Positions 33,703 through 44,600 of a stretch of 64,000 bases of DNA are shown here, piece by piece. The position numbers and the translations under genes are program-made. This DNA comes from Macrolepiota albuminosa (Eukaryota; Basidiomycota; Agaricomycetes; Agaricales; Agaricaceae): contig JAMWFC010000090.1 in NCBI GenBank assembly GCA_027475525.1, forward strand, positions 620,001-684,000. Reading direction: 5' to 3'. Position 1 is the first letter of the stretch. The number at the start of each line of letters is the position of its first letter. The notes beneath the pieces are model-generated. The model saw nothing but the letters and a program-made list of their open reading frames with translations, was not told where the DNA came from and searched no databases.

Positions 33703-34977
33703 TTGATAGCGGAGCCTGGGCTAGGGAGGCTGACTTTTATTGCTCGTCACCCAACACACACGGTGAACTTCTGCTCCGTGCCTTTCAATAGTTCGTCTAT
33801 GGCGTACAGTTACGGATTCATGTTTGCTAGATGCAAAGGGCATGACGGTGGAAAGATCCGAGACAACAGGCTACACACCTCGCGTTTCAAGCCATATGAC
33901 ATTTCTTTGAACATTCAACGACTTGCTACTCCCCATCTTCCTCGGCCTTCCGGCGTCTCTACCCATCATGCCAATGTAGCGACGGAGCCAGACTATGACG
34001 AACATAAAGTCAATGTGGTCATTAATCACGCTTGGTCTAAGTCTACGCTGGAGAGATACGATGCCTACATCAAGGAATTTTTTGCGTTTTGTCGAGCGAA
34101 GAGAGTCAAAATTTCTTCACGCTTCCACGCTTCAGAACGCCTGCTATGTTCATTCATGGCATCAATGGCCGGGTCAAGAGCCGGGGGGACAGCGTCTGCT
34201 AAGATCTCTGCATTGAAGGCATGGCATATACAGAACGATTTACCTTGGATGGGTTCGTCCCGATTGAAATATACACTGAAAGGCACGGAGAACTTACGCC
34301 CTCTGGATTCAATTAAGGAGAAGCAACCACCTGTATCGCTAGATATGTTTTGCCTTTTCAGGGAACATCTCAACCTCACGAATTCCGAAGATGCTTGTAT
34401 CTGGGCCGTGGCATGTACCACGTTCTGGTCTCAAATTTGTATGGGCGAGTTTTGTCCCAAGACAGAAAAGGATCACAACGTCAATCTTACACCTACTTGG
34501 GAACAATTTGGCAGTCCTTTTCCGACTGGTACGAGAACATTACATTTGCCTCGAACCAAAAGAGGTGGAATTAAGGGAGAAACGGTGGTGGTCACTCGGC
34601 AACGTGAGATAAATGACCCAATTGCGGCTCTCAAAAACCACGCTCGCATCAACAAATGCTCCCGACCTGATACAATCGCGTCTTTTAGGAATGCAGCGGG
34701 GGCCTTGATAGGATTAACAGTTCGCCGCTTCCTTCAACGACTTAATGGGATTCTCATCAATGCACAATTCCCTCGTATTACTGGGCACTGTTTTCATATT
34801 GGGGGCACTACGCATTTACTGCTTCAAGGTGTTCCGCCGGACATTGTCAAGCTGATGGGCAGGTGGACTTCAGATGCGTTTCTACGTTATTGGAGGTCGT
34901 TAGAAATTATCGCACCTATGTACGTGGAACTGTTAAGACCTGTTATGGTGCATCTGGATTGTCGTCGCCTACGGTAG
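33703..34977 (+). pseudogene. Tyrosine recombinase of the DIRS-like element, open but with lost catalytic arginines
   Basis: An open frame of about 424 codons. An N-terminal SAM-like core-binding part (TLERYDAYIKEFFAFCRA) precedes the catalytic domain. The usual box FWGQLRLGEL reads FWSQICMGEF, so the first catalytic Arg is Cys. The HxxR box usually reads GHSFRIGGTTHLL but here is GHCFHIGGTTHLL, so the second Arg is His. Both changes fit CG-to-TG/CA decay. The late part LMGRWTSDAFLRYWRSLE keeps the Trp and the Tyr nucleophile. This enzyme would integrate the circular DNA form without target duplication. It is probably inactive although open. Confidence 0.85.
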
Positions 34978-35172
34978 GGGTTTGAGATCCTCTTCACTTT
35001 CTTCGGTCGCCTAGGCTACTGCGATGAGGGATTACCAAATCTAGTGCAAGGAGGATTCTCAGCCGCCCCTATTTCACGTTAGGTCAGCTACCCCCATCCT
35101 TAGACAACGTATGTGGAAAATTGAAGGATCTTATCTTAAGTTTGTACATTTAAGAAAATCTACCCATAAGGC

Positions 35173-35690
35173 TGTAAGGGCGACCTCTAGAGGCTGTGGC
35201 TCAGTCACACAGCTGGCAGAGGGGGATCCAAAGTGTATTAGAATATATACTGACAATGTCAAGGTAGCTACTCACCTGGCAGAGGGAGATCCAAAGAGAA
35301 CAAGTCTGGGGATTCCCTATGCCAGGTTGGACGCTTCTGGGGCCTCTGAAGCGTGGGAAACAACTGTACAGTACAACAAAACCTTAAAAACTCGAAAATT
35401 GACTAACCAAACAAGTGTGCAAACAAGGGAGGAAAACTCCGGACTTTAGAAGTCAGAAAGGCAAACTCCGGCTTATCTAAGCAGCCTGGAGCGGTGCTGA
35501 AGGGCCCATACTTGTCTGAGTGATAGCTAAAGAACCAGAGCACCTCAAAGGTTGAGAATAGTACCAACAGATAGTGTTGAAGAAGTAGTAACAGCAAAAT
35601 GAGAGAATGGTAGAAGAAATAAGGAAGTGAATGAAAGGAGAGTGAAGAAATAAGGAGTGAAAGAAGAAGGGAATGAGGGGTCCCCTGACA
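35173..35690 (-). repeat. 3' LTR of element C (518 bp)
   Basis: On the minus strand it starts TGTCAGGGGACC and ends CGCCCTTACA. It is preceded on that strand by the polypurine tract GAGGGGGGGTGA (35691-35702), read as the plus-strand DNA primer. Short conserved blocks (AGAGGGAGATCCAAAG) are shared with the solo LTRs at 4313 and 25767. Confidence 0.95.
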
Positions 35691-35701
35691 TCACCCCCCC
35701 T

Positions 35702-38700
35702 CTAGAGTGCGGCGTCTCGACGTGCTGGATAGAAGTAGTTCTGGATGGCCTGGTCTACTTTGGAAAGGGAATAGAGGCCTCTGATTGCCCGAGGAGCATC
35801 AGGATGCTGTTGATAGAATTCCCGGACCAAGGCAGGGGCATGGACATTCTCTTGTGGCTCCCAGGAAACGTCCTCGATTCCATAGCCCTTCCACTTGACC
35901 TTGAACTGAAGCTTATTCCTAAAGAGTCGGCTGTCTAGGATCCGCTCCACTTCGTACTCTTCTTGGTTGTTTACCAGAACTGGTGGTGGAGGTGGCTGTG
36001 GACGTCGACCTGGAATTGGATCCTCTGGGGCTGGAGAAAGCTTCACCACATTGAAGACTGGATGGAGTCGACTCATTCCACTAGGCAGCTTGAGTCGATA
36101 GGCAAGTGGGCCTACCTGTCTTACTATAGGGAAGGGGCCTAGACGACGGTGAGAGAGCTTCTGAGAAGGTCGGGTAGTGGCAATGTCAGAGGCATCCAGG
36201 TAGACTCGATCTCCAGGCTTGTACTTGGGGGCTGGAGTTCGTCCACGATCGTAGTAGCGGGCCATGTCATCCTTTGCCTTAGCTAAAGCTGCCTTGGCCT
36301 CCTCCTGGGCTGCCTTCATCCGATCTATGAACTCATTGACAGCTTCATTCTCTGAAGGTTGTCCACGAGGCTCAAATCCCATCCGAGGATGTCGACCAGT
36401 ATCTAGAAGGAAAGGAGACATCTGGGTGGCAGCGTGTACATGGTTGTTGTACTGGAACTCTGCCTCTGGTAATAGATCGTCCCAGTCATCCTGTCGTTCA
36501 TTGCAGAAGAGCCGGAGATACTGTTCTAGCTCCTGGTTGACACGCTCAGTCTGGCCATCAGACTGGGGGTGGTAGGCTGTGGAGGTGTGGAGTTTGACAT
36601 GGAGGAGGCGATACAGTTCTCTCGTAAACTCTGCCACAAACTGAGGTCCGCGGTCTGAGACATAAGCATCTGACAACCCATGGAGCTTCCAGACATGCTT
36701 CCGGTACAGATTGGCAGCACCCATGGCTGAGCAAGTAGTGTGTGTTGGAATAAAATGAGCACGCTTGCCACAGAGATCCACTACCACCATGATCGCATCA
36801 TATCCATGAGAATCAGGTAACTCAACAATGAAGTCTACTGAGGCCACACTCCAACGCTCAGCTGGGATAGGCAGTGGATGAAGCTGTCCCATAGGAGGCT
36901 GACGACGAGGCTTAGTCCGAAGGCAAAGATCACAGGTGGAGGTGTAAGAGCCAATATACCGTGACATTTGAGGCCACCAGTAATTCTGCGAAACCAGCTC
37001 CAGTGTCTTCCATCTGCCAGGATGTCCTGCAACTCGAGAGTCATGATGCTGCTCCACAATCCGCCTCCGGAGGTCTGGCAGGTTGGGAACATAAATGCGT
37101 CCCCGGAAGGTGAGAAGACCATTCTCCAGAGACCACTCGTTGGTGCGGACAGACTTCACTCCAGCTTTCTCTCGAGCATGCAAGGCCATGGCAGCCTTAG
37201 CTACCAGATCTTCTTGAGCGCCCTCCCGGTTACCTCGTCGGATGTCTCGAAGGATGCTCACTTCTTCTCCCTGGCCAACCACACCTTCTAGAGCACGGAT
37301 AGCAAATAGTTCTGGCTTCAGAAGTACAATATTGTCATTGTCACTAGCTCCTGAACCATGGTCTGCTCGCCTAGAAAGCGCATCTGGCTTACCCATGCTC
37401 CGTCCTGGTTTGTGATGCAGAGAGAAGTCGAAGTTGGCCAGATACAAGGACCATCGAGCCTGTCGGCGGTTGAGTTTCTTGGCCGTCCGAAAGTACTCTA
37501 AGTTCTTGTGATCAGTCCACACCTCGAATTTATGCCTGGCACCCTCAAGGAAATGTCGCCACTCCTCAAATGACCGAATGATAGCTAGCATCTCCTTGTC
37601 ATGGATCTCATAATTTCGCTCCACGGCATTGAGACTCTTGGAGTAGAAAGCCACAGGATGCCACTTACCATCCTCCCTTGACTGTTGAGAGAGAACGGCC
37701 CCAGTAGCAAAATCTGAGCTATCAGCTTCGACACGGAAGGGAGAGTCATCATCTGGGAATATAAGGACAGGCTTTGAAGTGACTGCCTGTTTGAGGGCAT
37801 CAAAGGCTGTCTGCTGTGCTGCATCCCAGTGCCAAGGAGTGTCCTTAGTGGTGAGATCGAAGAGGGGCCGGGCATGGTGTGAGAAATCCTGAATAAACCT
37901 CCGGTAGAAGTTGGTAAAACCCAGGAAGGCCTGAACCTCCTTCTTGTTCTTAGGCTCTGGCCACTCCGCTACACCAGCCACCTTGACTGGGTCCATCTCA
38001 GCCATTCCATGAGAGATGATCAGTCCAAGATATTCAACCTTAGTCTGCTCAAACTCACACTTCTCTGGCTTAAGATAGAGCTGGTGCTGGCGAAGACGTT
38101 CCAGTACGATGCGTGTAATCCGACGATGCTCCTCTAGAGTCTTGGTATAGATGAGAATATCGTCGAGGTATACACACACAACACCTTCCGCTATGAGGTC
38201 TCGGAAAATGTCGTTCATCATGGTCTGGAAGGTGGCAGGGCTATTAGTGAGGCCAAAGAACATTACCAGAGGTTCAAAGAGTCCACGATTTGTTCGGAAT
38301 GCTCCCTTCCACTCATCTCCTTCTTTGATGCGCACATTGTTGTAGCCCCAGCGGACATCCAACTTGGTAAAGTAGCGCGCACCTCGGAGGTTGTTGACAA
38401 GCTCTGAAATGAGTGGTAAGGGGTAGCGATTCTTCACAGTCATCGCATTCAAGACTCGGTAGTCCTGAACCAGACGTAGAGATCCATCCTTCTTCTTAAT
38501 GAAGAAGACTGGAGAGGCCATCGGAGACTTTGAGGGACGGATGCGACCAGAGTCTAAATTCTCCTGCAAAAAGGCATCAAGCTCATCCTGTTCTCTGGGA
38601 GAGAGTGGGTAGACCTTGCAGCTAGAGGGCTCAGCATTGGGTGTAAGCTCAATTGCATGGTCCCACTGCTTACGCTCTGGCAGGGAGTCAAATGATGCCT

Positions 38701-39760
38701 TAGAGAAAACATCCTCAAAGTCTTGCAGGTGATGAGGAACCGCATCTCGGAACGACTTAGGAGCAGAGTTGGCAGCAAATGCCTGAGCTAGCCACTGGGA
38801 GGTAGTTTGGCTAGCTCTGATCTCTGCTACAGTTGGTGGAGGTCGTAACGTAGTTGCATAAATCCTATCACCTGTCTCGATAGCCTCGTCTGGAGACTCT
38901 GGGTCAGGAGCGCATCCAAATTCACCCTCGCGTCCATCTTCCATCTGGGCTTCACTCACTACACCTCGAACGTCCTCATAGAGGGCCTCTCTATAAGGGA
39001 ACGCCAAGGGAGGAGGATCCAGTAGGTCAAGGTCTGCAAAGGGGAGGTGTCCAACTCGGCAAGCCCGGATAGCGGCACGCTCACGGACTGACTCTCTGCG
39101 CTCCTCTCTCACTTCCTTAGCACATGTGGAACACCGTCGAGGGCAGCGGCTCATGCTCACCTTACCCTTGGCCCAGTCAATCTCAGGATTGTGATCACGC
39201 AGCCAGGAGAACCCAAGTATCATGTCCTGCTTTCCTAGGCTGGTAACTGCAAAGACTGCACGCTCAGAATGAGTCTGATAACGAAGGACTAAATCCACCA
39301 CTGAGCGGATGGATCCAGCTTCATTGAGCGTACCGTCAATGTTATAGACTGGAATAGGGTGAGAGAGGGGACGGGTAGTGAGCCGGTGTTGTTCCACATA
39401 ACGGGTGTCTAGGAAGAGTCCAGTAGCACCACTGTCCAAGAGAGCTATGACGCTTCGAGTCTGCTGAGTGTCAGTTGTCTCAATCTCCACATTCAGACGC
39501 AGAGAGTTGGGAGAGGGAGTAGAAGCAACAACATAGCGACGGGGAAGGTGTCGTTCCCAAGCTGGGACACGTGGTCGTCGGACAGGAGAAGGAGGAGAAG
39601 AAGTCTTAGCGGAGGCTTGGACCAAGGGGGTATTTTGTACGTCGGAGGGGGTGCTTACAGTTTCAGTCAGAGAATCAGGAGTAGGGAGCGATACATTAGA
39701 AGACTCTACTGATTGACATGTAAACTGATTAGCACCAGGCGGCGGAGGCGTACAACTCAT
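35702..39760 (-). CDS. Pol polyprotein of gypsy C: protease, RT, RNase H, integrase, chromodomain
   Basis: 1352 residues with no stop. Protease box ALLDSGATGLFLD (Asp near 109). RT with KKKDGSLRLVQDYR, FTKLDVRWGYNN and VYLDDILIY (YLDD at 531-534). RNase H with VEADSSDFATGAVLSQ, ERNYEIHDKEMLAII and VWTDHKNLEYF. Integrase zinc site HH-H (905, 906, 913) and CDLC (943-946); catalytic Asp near 976 and 1036 and Glu 1072 (GQTERVNQ), a DD35E spacing. Post-core ends RLHPVFNVVKLS. Chromodomain about 1268-1320 (EVERILDSR, KVKWKGYG, SWEPQENV), which in this family guides integration to heterochromatin. ATG lies 8 nt past the gag stop in the -1 frame; the pol frame is open back through the gag end, so frameshift or reinitiation are both possible. 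One oddity: VMFFGLTNS where VMPFG is usual. Confidence 0.96.
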   Translation of the reverse strand: MSCTPPPPGANQFTCQSVESSNVSLPTPDSLTETVSTPSDVQNTPLVQASAKTSSPPSPVRRPRVPAWERHLPRRYVVASTPSPNSLRLNVEIETTDTQQTRSVIALLDSGATGLFLDTRYVEQHRLTTRPLSHPIPVYNIDGTLNEAGSIRSVVDLVLRYQTHSERAVFAVTSLGKQDMILGFSWLRDHNPEIDWAKGKVSMSRCPRRCSTCAKEVREERRESVRERAAIRACRVGHLPFADLDLLDPPPLAFPYREALYEDVRGVVSEAQMEDGREGEFGCAPDPESPDEAIETGDRIYATTLRPPPTVAEIRASQTTSQWLAQAFAANSAPKSFRDAVPHHLQDFEDVFSKASFDSLPERKQWDHAIELTPNAEPSSCKVYPLSPREQDELDAFLQENLDSGRIRPSKSPMASPVFFIKKKDGSLRLVQDYRVLNAMTVKNRYPLPLISELVNNLRGARYFTKLDVRWGYNNVRIKEGDEWKGAFRTNRGLFEPLVMFFGLTNSPATFQTMMNDIFRDLIAEGVVCVYLDDILIYTKTLEEHRRITRIVLERLRQHQLYLKPEKCEFEQTKVEYLGLIISHGMAEMDPVKVAGVAEWPEPKNKKEVQAFLGFTNFYRRFIQDFSHHARPLFDLTTKDTPWHWDAAQQTAFDALKQAVTSKPVLIFPDDDSPFRVEADSSDFATGAVLSQQSREDGKWHPVAFYSKSLNAVERNYEIHDKEMLAIIRSFEEWRHFLEGARHKFEVWTDHKNLEYFRTAKKLNRRQARWSLYLANFDFSLHHKPGRSMGKPDALSRRADHGSGASDNDNIVLLKPELFAIRALEGVVGQGEEVSILRDIRRGNREGAQEDLVAKAAMALHAREKAGVKSVRTNEWSLENGLLTFRGRIYVPNLPDLRRRIVEQHHDSRVAGHPGRWKTLELVSQNYWWPQMSRYIGSYTSTCDLCLRTKPRRQPPMGQLHPLPIPAERWSVASVDFIVELPDSHGYDAIMVVVDLCGKRAHFIPTHTTCSAMGAANLYRKHVWKLHGLSDAYVSDRGPQFVAEFTRELYRLLHVKLHTSTAYHPQSDGQTERVNQELEQYLRLFCNERQDDWDDLLPEAEFQYNNHVHAATQMSPFLLDTGRHPRMGFEPRGQPSENEAVNEFIDRMKAAQEEAKAALAKAKDDMARYYDRGRTPAPKYKPGDRVYLDASDIATTRPSQKLSHRRLGPFPIVRQVGPLAYRLKLPSGMSRLHPVFNVVKLSPAPEDPIPGRRPQPPPPPVLVNNQEEYEVERILDSRLFRNKLQFKVKWKGYGIEDVSWEPQENVHAPALVREFYQQHPDAPRAIRGLYSLSKVDQAIQNYFYPARRDAAL

Positions 39761-39768
39761 CCGTCGCT

Positions 39769-41034
39769 CTATTGAAAACCCTCCCCTGCCGAACCAAAGG
39801 ACCCATCCGATGGTTCTGCTACAGCTTCCACAGGACCCAAGGACTCCTCCAGGGGTTCTGCTTCAGTCTGTACATCTGGGGAGGGGTTTCCTCGAACGTC
39901 TCGGGCAGCAAGGAGCTGGAGAAGGAGCTCCTCCTGCTCTGAAGCTGAGAGATAGCGCACCTCTAACCCCTGGGGACAATACCGAGCGAAGTGACCAGGC
40001 TTTCCACAGCGACGGCAGAGGAGAGGAAGGGAGGAACGTTGACGAGAGGCATCGACATCCATAGGTACTCCAAAAGGAAGAGGACGTGCTGCAGGTACCT
40101 GAGCTGGGGGTGGAGTGCGAAATGGAAGGGAAGGCTGGATGGGATGACGAGCAGAAAAGGATGCCTGTGGAGTGGAGCGAGGGGCAGTTCCACGGTGGAG
40201 CTCACGTCGTAACTCCATGAGCTGCCACTGATCACGTGCTACCTGATACCAGGTCTCAATACTCGTGTCATCAGGTCGTCCCTCAGCCATGCTGTCGATC
40301 TGATCCATGAGAGAGGGAAGGAGGCCATCTCGGAAGGTGAGACAGAGCTGAAGACCATCCGGATAACAGGCCTGTTCAGCAAGAGCTCTGAAGGAGTCGA
40401 TGTACTCATCTAGGGTCCGCTTCCCCTGCCCATATCGATGAGGATCTCGGAGAGTGAGGGCTGCCACCTTAGCAGGGTCCAAGGGGAAGAACTCTGTCTG
40501 AAACTCCTTCTCAAACTGATCCCAACTTCCAAAACTCTCTACTCCTCCAGGACGTCGAAAGACTCGTAGCGCGTATGTTGAAGCTCGCCCAGACTTCATG
40601 TAAGAAAGAACCCAAGCGATTTTGAGAGCGTCAGAGGGGAAAGCCTCACCACTGAGCTGAATATAGGTGATGCAGGACTGCAGGAAACGCTCGCCTATCG
40701 CTCGGTCACCATTGAATGCGTCTGGGAGTGCTGGGCGAGGAATATTGGCATGAACTGGGGGGGAGGCCCCAAAGCGAGGGACTGGGGGTGTGCCAGCCCT
40801 AACTGGAGGTGCCTGGAGAGGGGTAGGAGTGAGAGGGAGGCGCTCTAAGAGGGCCTGAAGGGAATGGGAGATAGTGTCTGTGGCCTGACATAATCCAGCA
40901 AGTTCGGTGGTGTGGAGGGTGAGGGAAGCTTGAGTGGTCTGCACCTGAGTCTCCAGAGCAAGCAAGCGACCCCAGGCATCATCCTGAGGGGCAGAAGCGT
41001 CCAGGGGAGTGTCTGAGGGGGCTGGTTGGGTCAT
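39769..41034 (-). CDS. Gag of gypsy C
   Basis: 421 residues with ATG at 41034, 114 bp after the 5' LTR. An N-terminal helical, Leu/Thr-rich segment (20-65) is followed by a Pro-rich linker. The retrotransposon gag core spans about 105-280 (DAFNGDRAIGERFLQSC, SWDQFEKEFQTEFFP, RTLDEYIDSFRALAEQ). One zinc knuckle CRRCGKPGHFARYC (Cys 340, 343, His 348, Cys 353) would bind the element RNA. The C-terminus is acidic. It forms the virus-like particle and is translated from the same RNA as pol. Confidence 0.95.
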   Translation of the reverse strand: MTQPAPSDTPLDASAPQDDAWGRLLALETQVQTTQASLTLHTTELAGLCQATDTISHSLQALLERLPLTPTPLQAPPVRAGTPPVPRFGASPPVHANIPRPALPDAFNGDRAIGERFLQSCITYIQLSGEAFPSDALKIAWVLSYMKSGRASTYALRVFRRPGGVESFGSWDQFEKEFQTEFFPLDPAKVAALTLRDPHRYGQGKRTLDEYIDSFRALAEQACYPDGLQLCLTFRDGLLPSLMDQIDSMAEGRPDDTSIETWYQVARDQWQLMELRRELHRGTAPRSTPQASFSARHPIQPSLPFRTPPPAQVPAARPLPFGVPMDVDASRQRSSLPLLCRRCGKPGHFARYCPQGLEVRYLSASEQEELLLQLLAARDVRGNPSPDVQTEAEPLEESLGPVEAVAEPSDGSFGSAGEGFQ

Positions 41035-41148
41035 AGAAGCAACAGAGGGGCAGGGAGTAATCCAGTGGGGGAGGGACCTAAAGGGGCAAGAGAGGGCTCA
41101 AGCAGGCTGAAGGGGGCTCCCAGACCGAAATGTAGAGACTTGTTCTGC

Positions 41149-41666
41149 TGTAAGGGCGACCTCTAGAGGCTGTGGCTCAGTCACACAGCTGGCAGAGGGA
41201 GATCCAAAGTGTATTAGAATATATACTGACAATATCAAGGTAGCTACTCACCTGGCAGAGGGAGATCCAAAGAGAACAAGTCTGGGGATTCCCTATGCCA
41301 GGTTGGACGCTTCTGGGGCCTCTGAAGCGTGGGAAACAACTGTACAGTACAACAAAACCTTAAAAACTCGAAAATTGACTAACCAAACAAGTGTGCAAAC
41401 AAGGGAGGAAAACTCCGGACTTTAGAAGTCAGAAAGGCAAACTCCGGCTTATCTAAGCAGCCTGGAGCGGTGCTGAAGGGCCCACACTTGTCTGAGTGAT
41501 AGCTAAAGAACCAGAGCACCTCAAAGATTGAGAATAGTACCAACAGATAGTGTTGAAGAAGTAGTAACAGCAAAATGAGAGAATGGTAGAAGAAATAAGG
41601 AAGTGAATGAAAGGAGAGTGAAGAAATAAGGAGTGAAAGAAGAAAGGAATGAGGGGTCCCCTGACA
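41149..41666 (-). repeat. 5' LTR of element C (518 bp)
   Basis: Same ends and length as the other LTR. Directly downstream on the minus strand is GCAGAACAAGTCTCTACATT, the expected primer-binding position. I could not match it to a tRNA 3' end, so the primer is unknown. Confidence 0.95.
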
Positions 41667-41679
41667 TCTACATTGTCAG

Positions 41680-44600
41680 GAACAACCTCAGAAAACCTCA
41701 TATAGAGTTCCATATCCACAACACCATGGAGGAAAGTAGAGGAGATATTGACCAACTCAAGGTGCATGTCGTCAGCTGCTGCTAGGGCAAGGACAGTGCA
41801 AACTGCTGCCTAGCAGGCCGTTGGGGTGAACATTTTGTCAAAGTCAATGCCTGGGCATTGGCTGAAGCCCTGCATGACAAGGTGTGCTTTAAATTGGTCG
41901 ATGGCACTATTGAGCAGGTGTTTTACCTTGAAAACCCATCATAACCTGATGGCACGGCGCCTTGCTGGCAGATAAACTGGACACTATATGCTGCTATTCT
42001 TCAACGTGTTTATTTTGTCACACATCGCTTTGTACCATTCTGCTGCATTCTCACTTGCCATGGCCTCTTTGTATGATTGAGGGTTCATGTTGTGTGCACC
42101 TACCTTATATGCCATGGCCACATTTGTGCTGAGAGCACTGTAGCTTCCGAAATCGGCCCCATGTTCAACAAAGGCACAGCCAGCTAGAAGTAGGGCATCA
42201 TCTGAATTGGTGTTCAAGATGAGGGCTACCTCCTGCTCTCCATGTTTGTTGGCATCTTCAATGCTGACGTCCAACAGAGGCTGCTCTTGGGGAGGTTCAG
42301 GGTACGGCAATGGCAGTGGCAGTGGCAGTGGTTTGTGTGTGAGCAGTGATTCTCAATTTTTCTGATGGGACACAGTGTCTCAATAATCAGTGTTAGGGCG
42401 GAATCATACATGTTGGCTGGGCTCGCATAGTGGTGGCAATGGTCTGGGTTGGTGCAGTTTCCTGGTTGTTGGAGAGGCTTCTGGTGGGTTGTCAATGTCA
42501 GCACCTGCTCCCACCAAATTGTGCTCATCTTGTTCTGGTGGTGCTGGTTCCTAAGCACCGCCACTTGCTCTCACCAATTCCGTAGTATCTGACTCTATGT
42601 CTGTGAGTGGTTTGCCATTGTCGAAGATGCATTTGTCATTCGTTGGAGCAGTGGGTGTGGGAATGGTGGCAGATTCGAGGATATTGTCCGAATCATACTG
42701 TGGGTACGTCTCCAGAGTGTCAAACGTGCTTGCAGGTGGTGGTCTTGCTGTACTTGTAAGCTTAAGACTAGAGAAGTGGGTTTCGTCAAAAATGACATCA
42801 CAAGAGATAATCGTTTTCTTGGTGCTTGGTACATATACCTGCCATCCTACATAGTTGCTAGGGTAACCAATGAATATCCCTGACTGAGTGTGCCCCTGCA
42901 AGCCACGTCTTTTGTCCTGTCCCATGAGCATATACACTGCGCATCCAAATACTCATAGGTGTCTGATGCATGGCTTCTTCTGTTTGTACATCTTGAATGG
43001 TGTCGTGCTGTTTGTGAGTGCAGAAGTGGGGATACGATTATGAACATGTCTGTAAACATTTAGAGCGTATGGCCAAAAGCTTTCGGAGAGATTTGCCTCT
43101 GCTAACATGCATGTGACTGCCTTCCCAATCATTCTATTGAGGCATTTGGCGATGCTGTTCTGTTGTGGTATGGCCATGTTTGTGTACTCGAGTCATATCT
43201 CTTTGTTCTTACAGAATGCAAGAAATTTGTTTGACATATATTTTCCTCCCTTGTCATGGTGAGCACATTTGATCTTGAAGCCGGTTTGCCATTTGACAAG
43301 TGCTTTGTATGCTTTGAAAGCTTTGAATGTATCACTCTTGTGCTTCATGGCATACGTTTCCATCCATCGTTTGGTGTCCCACCGGCATTGGGCCATATAC
43401 ATCGGTGAATATTCTTCCCAGCGGTTCCATTGCTCAGTTGGTCACATGCAGGAAAGGAGCACAGTGTTGCTTGCTCTGAAGACAAGGCTCACATATGTCA
43501 GGGAGAGATGAACCCGGTTTGATTCTTAAGTCTTCTGTAAGCTCTTGTTTTATCAGTTGTTCAAGACAGCTTGCACTTGGATGACACAACTGTCAGTGTA
43601 GCAAGTCCTTCTCAATTGTGGACAACAAAGTAGGACCTACATTTGCTGCCTTAGCTATATATGATGGTGATGGACCAACTGTCTCGCCATCCAGGTACGA
43701 CATGAGTGTGCTGTTTATAATGGCTGAGAAGACTGGCTCATCTCAGATGCTGAAGAATACTTTTCACCCACAGAAATCACCCACAGAAAGTCACGGTGAA
43801 ACCTTGGTGCACACTAAGTGTATTGATGGAGAGGAGGTTGTTTGCTAGCTCAGGTACGAACAAGATGTTGGTGATGATAACGTCACTGAGAGTCTTTCCA
43901 TCCCTATTCTTCCCTGCAGGCTTGAATAACACATCTCCCTTGCCCACCAAATAAACGACAGCATTGTTGGCAAGATATATCAGGACTCTCCAAGATTTGA
44001 AGGAGTCTGGCAGGAACCATTTGTGATGGGGCATCATATGCGCTGAAGCGCCTGAGTCTGTATTCCACAGTACATCAGATGGCATGGGTGGTGAATTAGC
44101 AGATTGACAAATGGCCACTTCTGCCTTAACAGCAGGTCCATCACATCCTTCTTCGACTTTGGACATGTCCATTGCCTTTGCTGCTTTTGCTGTGTCGGCT
44201 TTTGCTCCATGGTGGTTCCCATGCTTTTTCAACTTAGCATTGGCATAAGTTTTCTTTGCGTTTTCGTGTGCTGTGGAGAGACTGGGGCAGTCTTGAATCT
44301 TATGCGGTCCATTACAAATGTAGCATGTTATCGTGCATGCTGTGGCAGCGGCTGCAGTTTCAGCTTCCTCTTTCGTGGCCCGTCACTGAGTTTCTTTGAT
44401 TTGGAAGGCCTCAAGAACTGCGTCTTTTGTCAGACTGTTGAGCAGGAGCACTGATGAAATAAACAGTGCGTAATCTTTGCGGGGTAAGGCACATAACATG
44501 GCCATGGTTGACAGTTTGTCATCAAGCATCTCAAGGGTATATCCAGGTGTGACTAGTCCACCTGGCCCAGTGATGGCTGGTGGACGGAGAGCTCGGACTC

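Larger units (their letters stand above)
29590..35172 (+). mobile_element. DIRS-like tyrosine-recombinase retrotransposon, partial
   Basis: The combination of a gag-like ORF, an RT with a WVDD box, an RNase H and a tyrosine recombinase in this order defines DIRS elements. The left edge is set by the change from CG-poor to CG-rich DNA near 29600, the right edge by the LTR of element C at 35173. I find no clear split direct repeats or inverted repeats at the edges, so one or both ends are probably lost. Stops and frameshifts show it is inactive. Confidence 0.85.
35173..41666 (-). mobile_element. Ty3/gypsy chromovirus C, nearly intact
   Basis: Two LTRs of equal length (518 bp; 35173-35690 and 41149-41666) differ at about five positions by eye. 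Gag and pol are both open, and a polypurine tract abuts the 3' LTR. It is the youngest-looking element of the window. The outer flanks (AAGGC left, TCTAC right) do not form a target duplication. The left neighbour is the DIRS end; the right neighbour is a copia RT cut in mid-frame. This suggests deletion or recombination after insertion. Confidence 0.95.

Noticed and set aside
35111..35449. A plus-strand 112-codon ORF with SRGCGSVTQLAE-like sequence, also found near 4600-4900
   Set aside because: It is chance reading through the LTR of family C; the recurrence is due to LTR copies.
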